A stretch of DNA of 64,000 bases, taken from Owenia fusiformis (lineage: Eukaryota; Annelida; Polychaeta; Sabellida; Oweniidae). Position numbers and translations under genes: made by a program. The DNA is taken from assembly GCA_903813345.2 (NCBI GenBank), contig CAIIXF020000012.1:23138184-23202183 (forward strand), read 5' to 3'. Below the pieces are notes generated by a model. That model searched no databases and had not been told where the DNA came from. It saw only the letters and a program-made list of their open reading frames with translations. This document shows positions 23,940 to 37,200 of this stretch, piece by piece (the stretch's first letter is position 1; each line of letters begins with the position of its first letter).

Positions 23940-26900
23940 TATGCGCCAAATCGCTTCCAAAGTGGCTTAGTTAGTCTAAACCGATGTTGAGGTAGATTAC
24001 TAAGAAGTGGCCCATAGTCATTAAAGATTGGTTCATTGACTTTTCATTTTCACTTGTCTGCAGTTAATTAGGTGACACGAAAGGGCTAAACGGCTTGCCC
24101 CAAGGTGCAACCGTCAAAAATATGAGTTTGAAAAAAATCATGTTTTTCAAATAATAGCAGGGAGTATATGAAATAGGAGGCATATTTGATATTGATATGT
24201 ATGATAGTCTATTTGGGTGTGGTCATTTTTATTAAAAACAATAATGGTGAAGAATTATACATTACTGACCTTGAAATGCCATTTTAATTCAAAAGTCACT
24301 GTTGCTAATGATAATATTCCTATTTTACTTATTCAATGTTTTCTAAATGTTTCAATCACCATTATGTTAGTTTTTGGCAAAGTAAATAATTATAGGGGTC
24401 ACACAAGGATCCACTTTATTTACAACTTTTTCATATTTAGTTATGATTTAAAAAATACCAAGTTTAACACAATTTTGTTTGTTAAATATTAAATAAAATG
24501 ATGGTATTGTGTTTGTTTTATTGTTTCAACTAAAAATCGCAATTCATTGCTCTTGCTCTTAGAGCTGCAGGGCATATACCAGTTCAAAAAGTCTTCAATA
24601 AAGTTGATCCTTGTGTGAGCCCTATGATTATTTACTTTGCCAAAAATGAATATAACGATTATTCAGATATATAAAAATCCTTTAATAGGTTAAATAGGAA
24701 TACAATGATTGACTTTTGAATAAAAAGGCATTATACATGTACATATGTAGTTGTTGCTGTAAAATTAACAAACCAAAGTGGACTATCTTTCCATATTAAT
24801 AGCAAATGGGCCTTCTGTTTGCATTTTACTGAAATTATTTGTAACAAAAGTTTATTGTGATAAAGCAGGCAGTGATTTTGTCACTTTTTTAGCTTGCAGA
24901 CCGTGATCTAGTCGAGACAACATCTTGTAGTAATGGGTGTAACAGTGATGAGGCAGGAATTGATTTTATAAATGCAACTTTTGACAATTCCATTATTGAT
25001 GGTTTATCTAACAGTTAGCCATTTTGTCCAACATTCTGCTTAGACGCCAAATTAAAAGATACTGATTTGCATCACATCAAGTTTGATTTGTTCACCGATG
25101 TTTGTCAGAGTGATACCTGTAGCAGCTGCACTCGACTGATATGCAGCAAGATACATGTGAGCTTTCATTGCAACATTTACATTTAGAACAGTTACAATTT
25201 TACTTAGTCTGATAGAAAATTAAATAATTGAAGTATATTTCTTTGAGTTTATTCCATTTGAACATTACTTTTACAATACAGATACCTTCGTTTTGAAACA
25301 TTAGCAGCAAACGGTCAGTTTTCAACTTTGAATGTTTCATTTTTGTTCATAAAAAGTGTATTCTACAAAAGTCAAGGTCATTTCAAGGTAAAATGTCAAC
25401 ATTTAGGTAGTTGGGTTTTTAAGACACCTGACCCTCCACAACCAATGATTAGGTGACCTGAAGTCAAGGTCTGAATAGATCAAGGTAATTTTAAGGTCAA
25501 TATCTAGCAAGTTGACATGAGAACAATTGTGACCTTTGGCGACCAATGATAAAGTGATTTCAAGGTAATTTCAAGGTCAAAAGTCAATATCTAGGTCATA
25601 GGTAGTTGGCTACTGTGGGTCTTCAGTAACATTTGATCACCAAAGATAAAGTGACCTACGGTCAATGTCACTGTTTATGGCTCAAGGTCATCTCAAGGTC
25701 AGAGGTCAATATCTGAATATTTGGCATTTTGGGGATGCTGCTTCATGTGAGGACCCATTGCTATGTGTTCTGAGGTCAAGGTCATTCATACAAGGTCAAA
25801 ATCTCTGTATTTGGCGTTTTGAGGCCCTGGGGGCTGCTATGACCCTTGGCAACTCATGCTAAGGTGACATGAGGTCAAAGTCAATATCTATTGTTCAAAA
25901 TTATAATAAGGTCAAAGGTCAATCTCTAGGTAGTTGGCTCGTTTGAGGCTACACCGACATTTGATCACCAATGATAAAGTGACCTGAGATCAGTGTCATT
26001 GTTATAGGTCAGGGTCAAAGATCAATATCTAAATATTTGGCGTTTCGGGGCGGCTGCTGCACTTGACTCCATTGAAACGTGACCTAGGGTCAAGGTCAAT
26101 CTAAGGTCAAATTTCAATATATTAGTGTTTGGTGTTTTAAGGCCACTGGGGCTGCTGTCGTGATGTGGCCTTTGGTGACTCATGATAAGGTGACATGAGG
26201 CAGTCATCATTTAATGGTTCAATTCAAGATCGTCTCAAGGTCAATATCTAGGTATTGGTGTTTCAAGGCACTCGGGGGATGCTGTGACGCTTGGTGACAC
26301 ATTACAATGGTGACATATTTCAATTGACATTTCAAAAGTAATAGTCGATCATTTCTGTTTTACCATGTCAATTTTAATAAAATTTGCCAATTTGAAGTAA
26401 AATTATAACAGAAGAGAGGTTATCCAAATATGAGGTCATATTAATGACTGTACTCAGTAATCTTCAGTCAAGCTGACGAAGTTTTTCATGAAAGAGTTAC
26501 TTTCTGTCATGGTTCTAAATTGAATAAGTATAAGCAGGTGCGTTTTCAAAAATGCAAATTTAAAGCAAATTTCGCAAAATTTATATTAGTTATTGATATG
26601 TAGATATAGTCCATTAGGGTATGGTTATTCTCTTATAAACAATTATGGTACAAATTTGGTACTTCTGACTATATAATGCTTTTTTATTCAAAAGTCAATT
26701 ATATTATTCTTATTTTGACTATCAAATGATTTTCATATATTCGAATAACCATTATATTAGTTTTTGGCAAAGTAAATAATAGTAGGGATCACACAAGGAT
26801 CAACTGTATTGAAAATTGGTCATACTGGTATATGCCCTGCCGCTCTAAGATCAAGCGCAATGAATTGTGATTTTTCAGTTGAAACAGGGAAACAAACACA

Positions 26901-27460
26901 CTATCATTATATGTTTAACATTTAACAAATAATTTTCTGTTAAACGTAGTAATTTTTCAAAACATCACTAAATATGAAAAAGGTGTAAATAAAGTGGATC
27001 CTTGTGTGAGCCCCATTATTATTTACTTTGACAAAAATGAATATAATGGTAAGTGTAATATATAGAAAACATTGAATAGGTAAAATAGGAATATAATTAA
27101 TAACAACTGTGACTTTTGCATTAAAATGGCATTTTAACGTCAGAAATGTATAATTCTTCAATATTATTGTTTTTAATAAAAATGACCACACCCAAATGGA
27201 CTATCATACATATCAATATCAAATCTGCCTCCTATTTCATATACTAGCTGCTATTTTTTGAAAAAAAAGATTTTTGTCAAACTCATCTTTTTGCCGGTTG
27301 CACCTTGGGGCAAGCCGTTTAGCCCTTTCGTGTCACTTTTTTGAGTGCAGACAAGTAAAAATGAATAGTCAATGAACCAATCTATAATGACTATGGGTCA
27401 AATCATAGTAACCTACCTCAACATCAGTTAATGGGATTTTCTGGAGTTTTGGCGCACACT
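23940..27460. mobile_element. Compound inverted-repeat element: two palindromes around an AGGTCA array
   Basis: Outer inverted ends (ATGCGCCAAA left; TTTTGGCGCAC right) and blocks such as GGTGACACGAAAGGGC and CAAGGTGCAACCG occur at about 24070-24110 and 27296-27340 in opposite orientation. Each arm is itself palindromic, so a ~250-bp unit (with GATAGTC, CAAAGTAAATAAT, CACACAAGGATC) occurs four times: 24200-24440 (+), 24590-24800 (-), 26590-26830 (+), 26980-27230 (-). Possible TA target duplication. The similar 91- and 83-codon ORFs in the arms are repeat-derived and have no recognisable domain. Confidence 0.75.
25370..26330. repeat. AAGGTCA-rich array
   Basis: About 20 AGGTCA/TGACCT words in ~950 bp, many as TCAAGGTCA, mixed with AGTCAATATCTAGGTAGTTGGC and TGATAAAGTGACCT units of roughly 130-150 bp. 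A short extension TCATTCAAGGTCATTCAAGG lies at 28258-28281. The words match the nuclear-receptor half-site, but the array structure is that of a degenerate tandem repeat. Confidence 0.8.
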
Positions 27461-27478
27461 AAAGGCCATCAATGTTGA

Positions 27479-27615
27479 ATGTGGTGATATATTGTTATAG
27501 TCTCAACAGTTTTTGTGGCCGTGTTCAAGGATCAGCATTCAGCGGTTGGTAGTTTGCATTTGGCAGTTTGGTTTTGATGTCTGTAACAAATGACAGGTTG
27601 TGACATTTGTTTATA
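27479..27615. repeat. Dispersed repeat copy 3' of the compound element
   Basis: GTGGTGATATATTGTTATAGTCTC, TTTTTGTGGCCGTG and GTCTGTAACAAATGACAGG, same order as the copies in the smoothelin/Ig gene introns. Confidence 0.65.
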
Positions 27616-30600
27616 GGAGTGAATTTTCTTGATTGCTCAGCATCCCTCTTGATCTAATTTAGAATCTTGTTCTCATCCAATGCATTATAGGGGCTGTGAA
27701 ACCCTCAATGCAAATTATATATATATTTTGCTTGTTAATTTTTTTGTCCATAAATGAGAAGAAATGAGATAGCAGTTTATTAACTCTAATTTCACTCACA
27801 GTTCTCAGGGTTTGGTTTATCATGATGGAATTGTGTTTTGTCCCAGCTCCAAATTCTAGTAACCCTTTGAAAGAGCTCGTTCCCAGGTTTTCCCAGGCTC
27901 TTTAAATGAGAAACAATTCTTGGATCTCAACAAATCAGAAAGTTGATTTAGTCCAAATCCGACTGGATCATGACATTAAATGCCTTAAAACACCAAGAAT
28001 TTGATGAGTATTTAAATGCCATGAAAGCTGCATCTGAGATCGTGAAGATGCTATTGTCATCCAAACTTTAAATCAACAGAAGATTTAGCTGGTAGATGCA
28101 AATAGAAGGTAGAGCCTTTGGGGCAAAATGCAATGAAGCACATGTGTGTATATGGCTAAGAAAACTGCCAAAAGGTTGAATGAGATGTAAATGTAAATAT
28201 TTACTTTGTGAAGCCATGCAGTTTGGAAATGTGACAAGAGGATAATGAGGTTTAAGGTCATTCAAGGTCATTCAAGGTCATCATTAGTTACTGTCTATAG
28301 ATCAGAGGAATGTCTTGTTGAATCCATTCTGATTTATCAATCTCTCTTTATCTTAAACCTGTGTATCCTATAGGGATAGAACAAGCTGTCTTTGGATCAC
28401 ATTACCTTGAATTAGTCATGCATCAAGTATCTGGATAAGGGGGAAGGGGGAGGGGGGGGGGTATCCTGAAAATGACCTTATATACACCATTCTTACCTCA
28501 AAGACCTATGTACAGGGCAATCAACTTAATAAATTTCAAGAATTAAGAATCTATACTTATATGTATTCTCGAGCCATTCTTTACTGGGCCTCTCTTTGTT
28601 AATGGGAGGGGGCAAAATGTTTTTAACAATTTGTTCCAAAACATTTTAGGACCCTTTTTACTTGGGACCTCATATTGAAAACATTTGCCCATTTCAAATA
28701 TCGGCCTATCTTTAAGTGTATGAATGACTTGGAAGAAAGTTAGAGGTTACATGGAGTATTATTGTCCTTCCCACACTGTATGGGTATAAGCCCCCACTTC
28801 TTTGCATGTGTTCCTCATTGAACATTTGATTGATAGCAACTTTGGGACGACAGTTTAACAGTGCAGTAGCATTGCATTTAGGAATGTTGTTCTCAAAGTC
28901 ACCATGGAGACAGCATCTCAAATGTCTGCAACAGAGTTGATACACATCTGGCTTTGTATCTCAATCATATGTTGTTGTTTTGTTTTGAAATCTTGTGCCA
29001 TGCCATTAGGATGCTAAAGTGCCTATAAGTATAAAGATACTATAGTATTATTTCCTGATATATACTGAACTATAACAATGTTGTGGAAAAGGAGTAGTAA
29101 ATAATTATCTTGCATGTAAAAGTGAATATCTTGCATGTAAGCGTGAATATCTTGCATGTGTATGGTGACAGTAAGTTAGATAGACTAGATACCTGCATTG
29201 ATTGAATGATGATAATAATCAGTTGTAATTACAATCATGAATTATAAAACAAAATTAGATATCATATAATTCAATCAAACCTATGTTTTTAGTGATTAAC
29301 ATTTTGACCTGAAATTAATTTTTATAGTTGTAACACCACCTGTATCACCTGTGAATAGTTTTTACTTATATGTAAGTGTGGTGTATAGAACACTTCATCA
29401 TAGGGATAGGTGTTGTGTCTCATTTTCAGTCTTTCTCCCTCAGGAGCATACTGAACCATATTGCTCCTATTAACAGTGCCACATGGTATCAACTTTCAAC
29501 AAGGCCCACAATATGATAAACCAGATTGAGACATTTTGATCTGTCAGACCCTCTCTAACCTGAAGTAGGAGCTTACATTTAGTTTGAGACTGTATACATT
29601 TAACATATTGTCTTGTTATGTTTCAGAAGGACTTATTGGGTACCACATCCTGCCATAATGTAAACTGACCTGAAGGAGGAACACATCAGAAGTCACATAT
29701 AAACCAGCTGTGTAGGAGAGAGACTCATCTAACATTAACTAATAGCTGCAATAATAACAGCTTACATTTCACAAACAATTGACAAGAAGACTGACTCAAA
29801 TCTGTTTAAGGAGACAGACTTTTTAAACTTCACAAGGTACAGTCAACAGGAGATTTCAGAGACTACATTCGACAAACCAATCAAGTACCTACCAATCAAC
29901 GAATTCCTACCAAACAAACAGAAACAACAACTAATCAAAGGAAACAATTAACCACCTCCAAACGAGCTAGAAATAAAAAATACCAGAAAAGTAAATCGCA
30001 AGTCAAACACCTCATGAGAATTCTTGGTTGTAACACTATAATCCAATATCCCAACCCCCTCACCTGGCTTGGGATTAGATCTAAGGATAAAGTGACACCA
30101 GGTCTGAAAACAAGGCCCACTCATTTTTCCTGCAGTTGTGATTAGGAACAGTCATTGCTGGGGTATCTTGCAATCTTGCATGACACAGCATATCAGATAA
30201 CTGCATAACTGGGAGTGGATGCAATCAACTAAGGAATATATCATGTTCTTGTACAGTTAGGTCCTGACATTGATAGAGCTGGAATTTATAAGGCGGAGGA
30301 GGTGACAAAAATTGTAGGAAGTCTAATTATTATCATATATTAAAAACAGAGATACTTTGGAGAAAACACTGGTTCTGATTTCCTACATCTAAAAAGAGTG
30401 ACTTCTGTCTCTGATATTAATAAGAGAAAACTTTTATCTAAGTTCACAGAAGATTGTCTAAATATCACATGGATTAAAAAACTAAATTGTAGTACTTTAT
30501 ACATTAAATAAGATTTTGAGAGAATTTATAACAGTTTTAAAGAAATCCCAACTAACCGGAACCCACACACAACAATTGAGTGAAAACATTACCATTAATC

Positions 30601-31212
30601 AGCAACTAGACTATACAAACCAATTCACTGACTGAATACTGAACTGTACATTTGAACAGGTGAAAGTTTGAGGCAACCGCAGAATTGAAAAAGGAAGTTC
30701 CAAATGAGCGGCTCTCACATTTATCTTCCTGTGTGTATGATAGCAGTGAAACCACAATATAATTGTTGTCATATGTTGCAGTGTGTATCTGTACCAGGGG
30801 CTTGTCGTGTCTGCTTTTCAGCGCCTGGAGCTTCATAAAGTCTGAACTCAGAGCCTTCAAGATAGTTCACCAAAAAGGATAAATTTTAGTAGGATTCTAT
30901 GTATATACTTTATTTTAGTCCAATGCGGATAATAGGATACATTTTAACATATGTCTGTTTTTCATTGGTGTGAATGACATTTATGTTGATGAACACATTC
31001 AATTTTGATACTGAAATTAAACATCTACAGTTTTTTTAACAATAACAAGAAGATTAATAACATGAGACCAGTGTAAAGGAATACCATAACTAGTGTCTAG
31101 GATTAACCTATGTAAGGAGTAATTCACAGGATTAAAAGCTGGGATTAAGTTGAGGATTAAAGCCAGTATTAAGATTATTAAGGATTAATTTCATTTGGAC
31201 GCAAGATTCAAG
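27616..31212. other. Region upstream of the smoothelin/Ig gene
   Basis: Must contain the promoter or 5' UTR exons of the gene starting at 31213 unless these lie further away, but no TATA or initiator could be defended. GAATATCTTGCATGTAA is repeated three times at 29110-29160; poly-G at 28438-28462. Confidence 0.4.
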
Positions 31213-31269
31213 ATGGATGATGAGAATAAGTATGACGATGTCCAAGATGAGAATGAACTCAATAGAATG
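31213..31269 (+). CDS. Exon 1: start codon and first half of smoothelin repeat 1
   Basis: Encodes residues 1-19, beginning MDDENKYDD and ending in NELNRM, followed by a perfect GTAAGT donor. An in-frame TAA lies 27 nt before the ATG and no other ATG intervenes, which fixes the start. The exon ends in phase 0 exactly where the other smoothelin repeats are also interrupted. It is a highly acidic segment. The 5' UTR and promoter were not identified; intron 1 is about 5 kb. Confidence 0.75.
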
Positions 31270-34200
31270 GTAAGTCTTGATTTATTATTATGATTTGAAA
31301 GGGCATTCACACATAGCTAGGCAAGGTCTGTCCGATTCCAGCCAATCCGAACAAAGTATTTTCACATAACAGCAGTGCATGAAATAATGAATAACGCATT
31401 CGTTTTATGTCATCAACATGGTGAGGAGTTAGACTTACTGAGCTTTGCCAATTTGACCCTTGCAAAAAGTTTCATTGAACTTATGTTCTTTTAGTGATTT
31501 TATATCTTAAGTGATATGGTAGGACATATTTTGCAATGTGTGAAAAGAATTTAAGCCCAAGACTCAATGCATTGTGGAATGACCATTCCTTTCAGGCATT
31601 GTTTCCTGAAATTAACACTCAATGATCTGCATCTAGTGCAAATTTTGGAAAGCAACATCTTTAAGAAATGGCCATTCCACATTGCACTGGGTTGAAGGCT
31701 TAAATCCTTAAATGAACAATGTTTGACCTTACCAGAGGTACACTTAAAACTTTATTTATGAAAGAATTGTGAAGGAATAATTTTATGGCAATATATGCAA
31801 TGCATAGTCAACTGTGAAAGTTATGGACCACCCTTTGACCAATCAGAATTGAGTAACTGAGGTTGTAATAATACATGTAATATATACTGTAGTGTGTGTG
31901 TGTTTGGGGGGCGGGGGGGGGGGGGGTAACTTACTAATGAGCCTCTGTTAGTTGATCTTACATCCAGGTCATCTTGGATTTCTAAGGTATGAACTCTTAA
32001 TATCAAATTGGTATTTGGTATATGCAAATATGCATCCAGGATGCAAATCAACTCAATAGAGTGCTAGGTTAAATAAATCAAAGTACATTTTTATACAGCA
32101 TTGTTAAGTAAAGTACAGATCAGTAAACAGTGATTTCCCCAGCATTAAAGCAAGTAGGCGCAGCACCCACCTGAAATTTTGAAAATAGGCTTGCACCCAC
32201 CTGAAAATCCACTTGCACCCACTTGAAAATGAGAAAAATCATGAAAAATTGGCATAATTTTTACCAATTTTGGTCTGAATTGTGAAAATGAGAATTTTGC
32301 ACCCACTTGTAAGGGAGATCACTGGTAAAGTACACAACATGGAATAAACCAAGCTATGTCCTATTTTTATATTTTATTTGCATATTTATTTGTCTTATTT
32401 CTATGTCTTGTTTGCATGTCACTTAGGTATGTCTTATTTCTACATTTTATTTGCATGTCAATTAGGGTATGCCTTGTTTGTATGTCTTGTTTGCATGTCC
32501 TAATTGTAAATTCTGTTTGTTTGATGGAACTCATGGGATTATACATCTTCCATATACAATGTACAGTGCTCTCTCCAGGATTTTCTTGTGTGGAGGATTT
32601 TATTATTTTTTTAGCGCTGCATTTAAGTATTTTGTAAGTTTTTATGCAACAAATTAGAGTTTTTCTTATTCTTCATTGTAACATTTTAGGAGGCACAACT
32701 TATTGCATTGAGGACCATTTTGGTTTTACAAAAATCATGGAGGTGCTGCGCCTCAGTGATTTCAATGTAGGGAGACAGCACTGTTGCACATGTAAAGAGG
32801 GACTTGTTATATTTCCCATGTTTATTCTCTTAAGCTTCCAAAATATTTTCTTATGTCTAAGAGAGGAACATAATGTTACATCTACCACTTTATGTGACCG
32901 ATTTGTAACAAATGGTTACATATTTGGGATTGAACAAGCTAGAATTAGTGATATTTCATTATTAAGTGCCTTGTTATTTTTAGGAAGAATTGATTGTCCA
33001 ATTATGAGTGAGCATCAATATCCTGCCTGCTATCTAAAATACTTCTATGACAAATTAGGTTATTATGTATGTTAAAACTATAAAGGAAGGGAATGTACAT
33101 GGTAGGGAAAGGTCCTCTTATGTCAGGTATCAGGTGATACAGTACAGGCACAAACATCAAAGTCAGTTTGGATTTACATAAAGTTGTCCCTTCCCAAGAT
33201 AATCATTTTTGAAAATATTGGTTATAGGATTCAATCGGGGAAACATGTTAAATGTGAGAAACCAAGGTTAATTGTAAAGTGTACAGTATATTTTTTCTTA
33301 TTTTTTGCTTGTTTTTACTAAATATTCATTGAAATGCCTTAATTTTATTACGCTCAGTTATGACGATTTTTTCTTCATGGGAATTGTTCTATGTAGGTGT
33401 TTGCTTGTTTGAAGTGTGACCCATGACGTTGAAACATTTTCAAGAACACCATATCTGAGGTTTCGGGTTTTGATGTAACAACGTACATGTTCCAGAAATA
33501 TCGCCTTTGTTTATATTTGTCAGAAGTGGCTTAGTATAGTGGAAGTCTAAGGAGATTTATAAATATTCCCAAGAACAATAATTGATATGGGTGTAAGTTG
33601 GGTGCAAAATAACTATAAGGTCTCCCTGGCTTTAATTGTTACATGATAAAACATATTAGACATTTTTATGAACTGGTATAAAGTATGAGACTTCCTACAT
33701 CTGGAAAAACTTTTTCTCATTTAAAGCAAAAAAGCACCCTTCTGATTCTAATGGATCAAAGGGTACTAATATAAGAGATGTTTAATGGGAAGATAGGATG
33801 GGGTGAGGGGGTACCAACAAAACCCATACTGTTGATGGAATGACACAATGCCAGGCTGACATTTTATAATCTCAAAAGATAAACTTTCAAATCAGTGTGA
33901 CATTTCATGAGAAATTGGTGTTCATGACACTCTAGATTATCAGTTCATTTTATTGCAGGGACATTTACAAAAAACTGAGTCTCATGAGGTCTGTTTCCCC
34001 TTAGCTGTAGAGCTGCAAATAACAAGTCATTTTTTATGCTTTTCCAACTGTCATCATTATGTCACATTAGCCATGTAGGGGCAGGATGTTTTCACTACCC
34101 TCATATATAATAGCAAACATGGGGGTCAGGTGTGAAATGTAAAATAGTGTGAAACGTTAGAGTGAAATAAGCATGAAATTTAGAATAAAGGAAAAGAGTG

Positions 34201-37200
34201 TTATAAGCAAGGAATATAGTAAAACACGTTTGTTTTAAAAAGCAATTTTTCACATTCATCATGGAAAGGGACTTCAAATCCAATGACAATTTTTGATGAT
34301 GATATTTTGTTGTTTTTTAAAATGTGAACCATCTCAAGCATCTTGTTCATAAAAATGTTTCCATAACTCTTATAAAGGATATTACATTTGTTGTATATGT
34401 TTGGTTTATTCCTAAAACATGCCTTTTAACGCTTTTAATTTTAAAGATATGTTTGGAAAAATAGTCCAGGGAAATTTCACTTAGGGTAAGTATAGGATAT
34501 CAGTCTAGCGTGTGTCATGTCAAACTAATGTAATAAACAGAAAAACATTTAAGAGGTTTGTTTTTATATGTGGTCTTTTTGATCCCACTAAAAGCTATTG
34601 ACAGTTGATCCTACTTGGCTTGGCTTCATGTCACCCTTGATATATCTGTTTCATAGATTTGGAGGTTGCGATGGTTTCAGGGGAAAACTTTGCCTCAATA
34701 ATTTGCCTCAATAATTTGCCTCAAATTATGAAGTTGCCTCAGCTTGCATTCAATGTAGGACCTAAGGATCAGAATCCTGCTAGTCAAAATGACATTACGG
34801 ACCAGTTGCAATGTTATTTTCCTATACCCAGTGAAAAAATCAACTGGTCCATATCAAAAGTAACCTGGTTATGACCAGCGGACAGGCCCTTAGGGCCAAC
34901 ACTGCTTGCATTAATTGGGAAGTCCTGGAGACACCATTATTTTTGTGATTTGCTTCCTACGTTTCATTAGAAAGCACATGAAAACCCCTTCAAATATATT
35001 AAGGAGTGAAATGAGCAATCAAAAGTAGCATTAATAATATAGAGACATGCCTGTTGTTTGGTTCAATAAAAGGAAGGTTATGTATACATATTATTTTATG
35101 TACAGTATATAGTAGTCCATTATGTGTGCATGTATGACATCATATTGTCGCCTGCAGGAAATCTTTTACGAGGTCATAGTGTTTGTATTAATACTGTCAA
35201 TATGGTTAAGTCCTCTAATATCCAGAGTTCTTAGGGTTCTCTCCAGGATTCCATCCAAGTCCAAGTCAGGGTACAAAACTAAATTTTTCCCTGCACTTAT
35301 GCAGAAAAAAACTGTAAAACTAGTGTTATTTCGTTTAAATAACTGATCAATTCTTCAATACTTTGCTTTTCAAACATAGATTTTTTCCGAATCAGAATAT
35401 AGAATTATTGTACCATTTCTGTGTAGAAAGATCTCAAAAACTTATGCCAGATATTGTCAAATTCTCCCAATGCCCACTACTTTTGTTGTTTTGAAATTAG
35501 ATACATTCCAACTAGGGGCATGTAATGTTATAGGTGCTCAAATTCCCTACATGTGCACAGGATGCAGCACTTTCAGCTTCTGTGATCACCCATGCTGTGA
35601 AAACCACTCAGGCTGCAATGATTTTATTCAACAATCCATTTTGCCTGTTTTGGTCAGAATACCTTATTCCTCATTATAATAGCATGTATTGATTTTCAAC
35701 AGGCATGTAATTATCAAATTCAACAGATAGGGTGCAGCACTGCATCTAGTTGCTCTAATCTCACATAGATAACTGTTTAGTTTGCCCTTGAATTGTCATA
35801 GAAAAAACACTTAAGTGGAGTCGTTGACTTTCAAAATAAACATCACCATCAGGAGCCCATTGCACTGTATGTCTTTCATCTTGAAAAAACAGAGTTAATG
35901 TATTTTTAGAAATACAATACTATAACACACTGTACTGAAGTTGTCATCTACCACACTTATAAAGTCTCTTGGGGATTACTATTGTATCTTGGCTCTTGCA
36001 GTTGTTGTATTATGAAATCCAGTTGTTTATGAAAAGAAAGAAATCAGCTTTTATGAATGAATATATTTGAACCAAATGATTTTCATTGATTTCAGTTGAA
36101 ATGTTTTTGTCTCCAATAGATCAACTTAAGTAGAGAATGGGAATTATCCTTATTGATATGTATCTTTATTTTTGTGTTTTGAATATTACTGCAGGTAGTG
36201 AGAAACATTTGTATTTCTTCCTATGCCCAACCTCCAATGATTGAGATTTACATTGCCAATGATCTATATATTGTGTTTGGGTCCATAAGAAATATTTGCA
36301 TAACATTTTACTTTCTTTCCAGCTTGCGGAGGCAACAGTTTTTACAGAAAGACGTAAACTTAGGGCTGCCTTAAGAAAGTTAAAGGAGAAGAAAGAAGGT
36401 AAGAGATTCTCAGAATATGATGTTTTGATGCCTAATAACTTTTTTTAAATTTAGGAAAAACAGACAAAGTATTAAATTAATTGATTTCAAATTATTAATT
36501 CAAAAGTTCTTTTAATTATATGTACTTGTTCTCTTAAAGGTTCAAATGGTTTTGTACATGTACTATAAATTCAAATGATTTTATAATTTACCCCACTGAC
36601 ATTCCCTTGTAGACCAGACAATGTGCATTTATTTAAAATAGGGAATGGAGAAGAAAGGCCTTTTCACCTCAGTATTTACAAAGTCACATTTAGTCATTTA
36701 CAAATGAAAATGTTATTCTTTTCATCTAGAGTAATGTACTTTTATGCCTATTAATTAACCCAAATAGGAGAACATAATTTTACTGATCCTTTCTCGGCAT
36801 GCTAACTGGCTAACTGTTCACAAATATAGATTCTGAAATAATGTACCATTTTCAGTTTTGGCAAGAGTACAAATGAACAGGTTTCATCTTTGTTTTTATA
36901 TTGTTTTTGCATGTGCCAGCTCACTCTGAGTTTGGCTTTGACATGTCAAATACACATATGTTTTATCAAATTAATGTCTTGTTTGATTTATGGCAGCAAT
37001 TTTATGAGGATTTTTCAAGTTCATATTTCAGACTCTTCAAGTTTTTGAAATATGAGATCTGGATGCTGTCCTGTTTTTAATTAGTGTCTCACAATGAGTT
37101 ATTACATCTGTGACATCACCATTGACATTTGGAAACAGTTACCCTTTATCAGAGCCTTACTTAGACTGCCCTCTAAAGAAACAATTTTCAATTTACCTTT

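Noticed and set aside
24217-24492. 91-codon frame, similar to the minus frame at 26940-27191
   Set aside because: The similarity follows from inverted repeat arms; composition is AT-driven (many N, I, K, F) and there is no domain.
32644-33075. 143-codon + strand frame in intron 1
   Set aside because: No domain, odd composition, the flanks contain TE pieces, and it is not flanked by splice sites in a phase that fits the gene.
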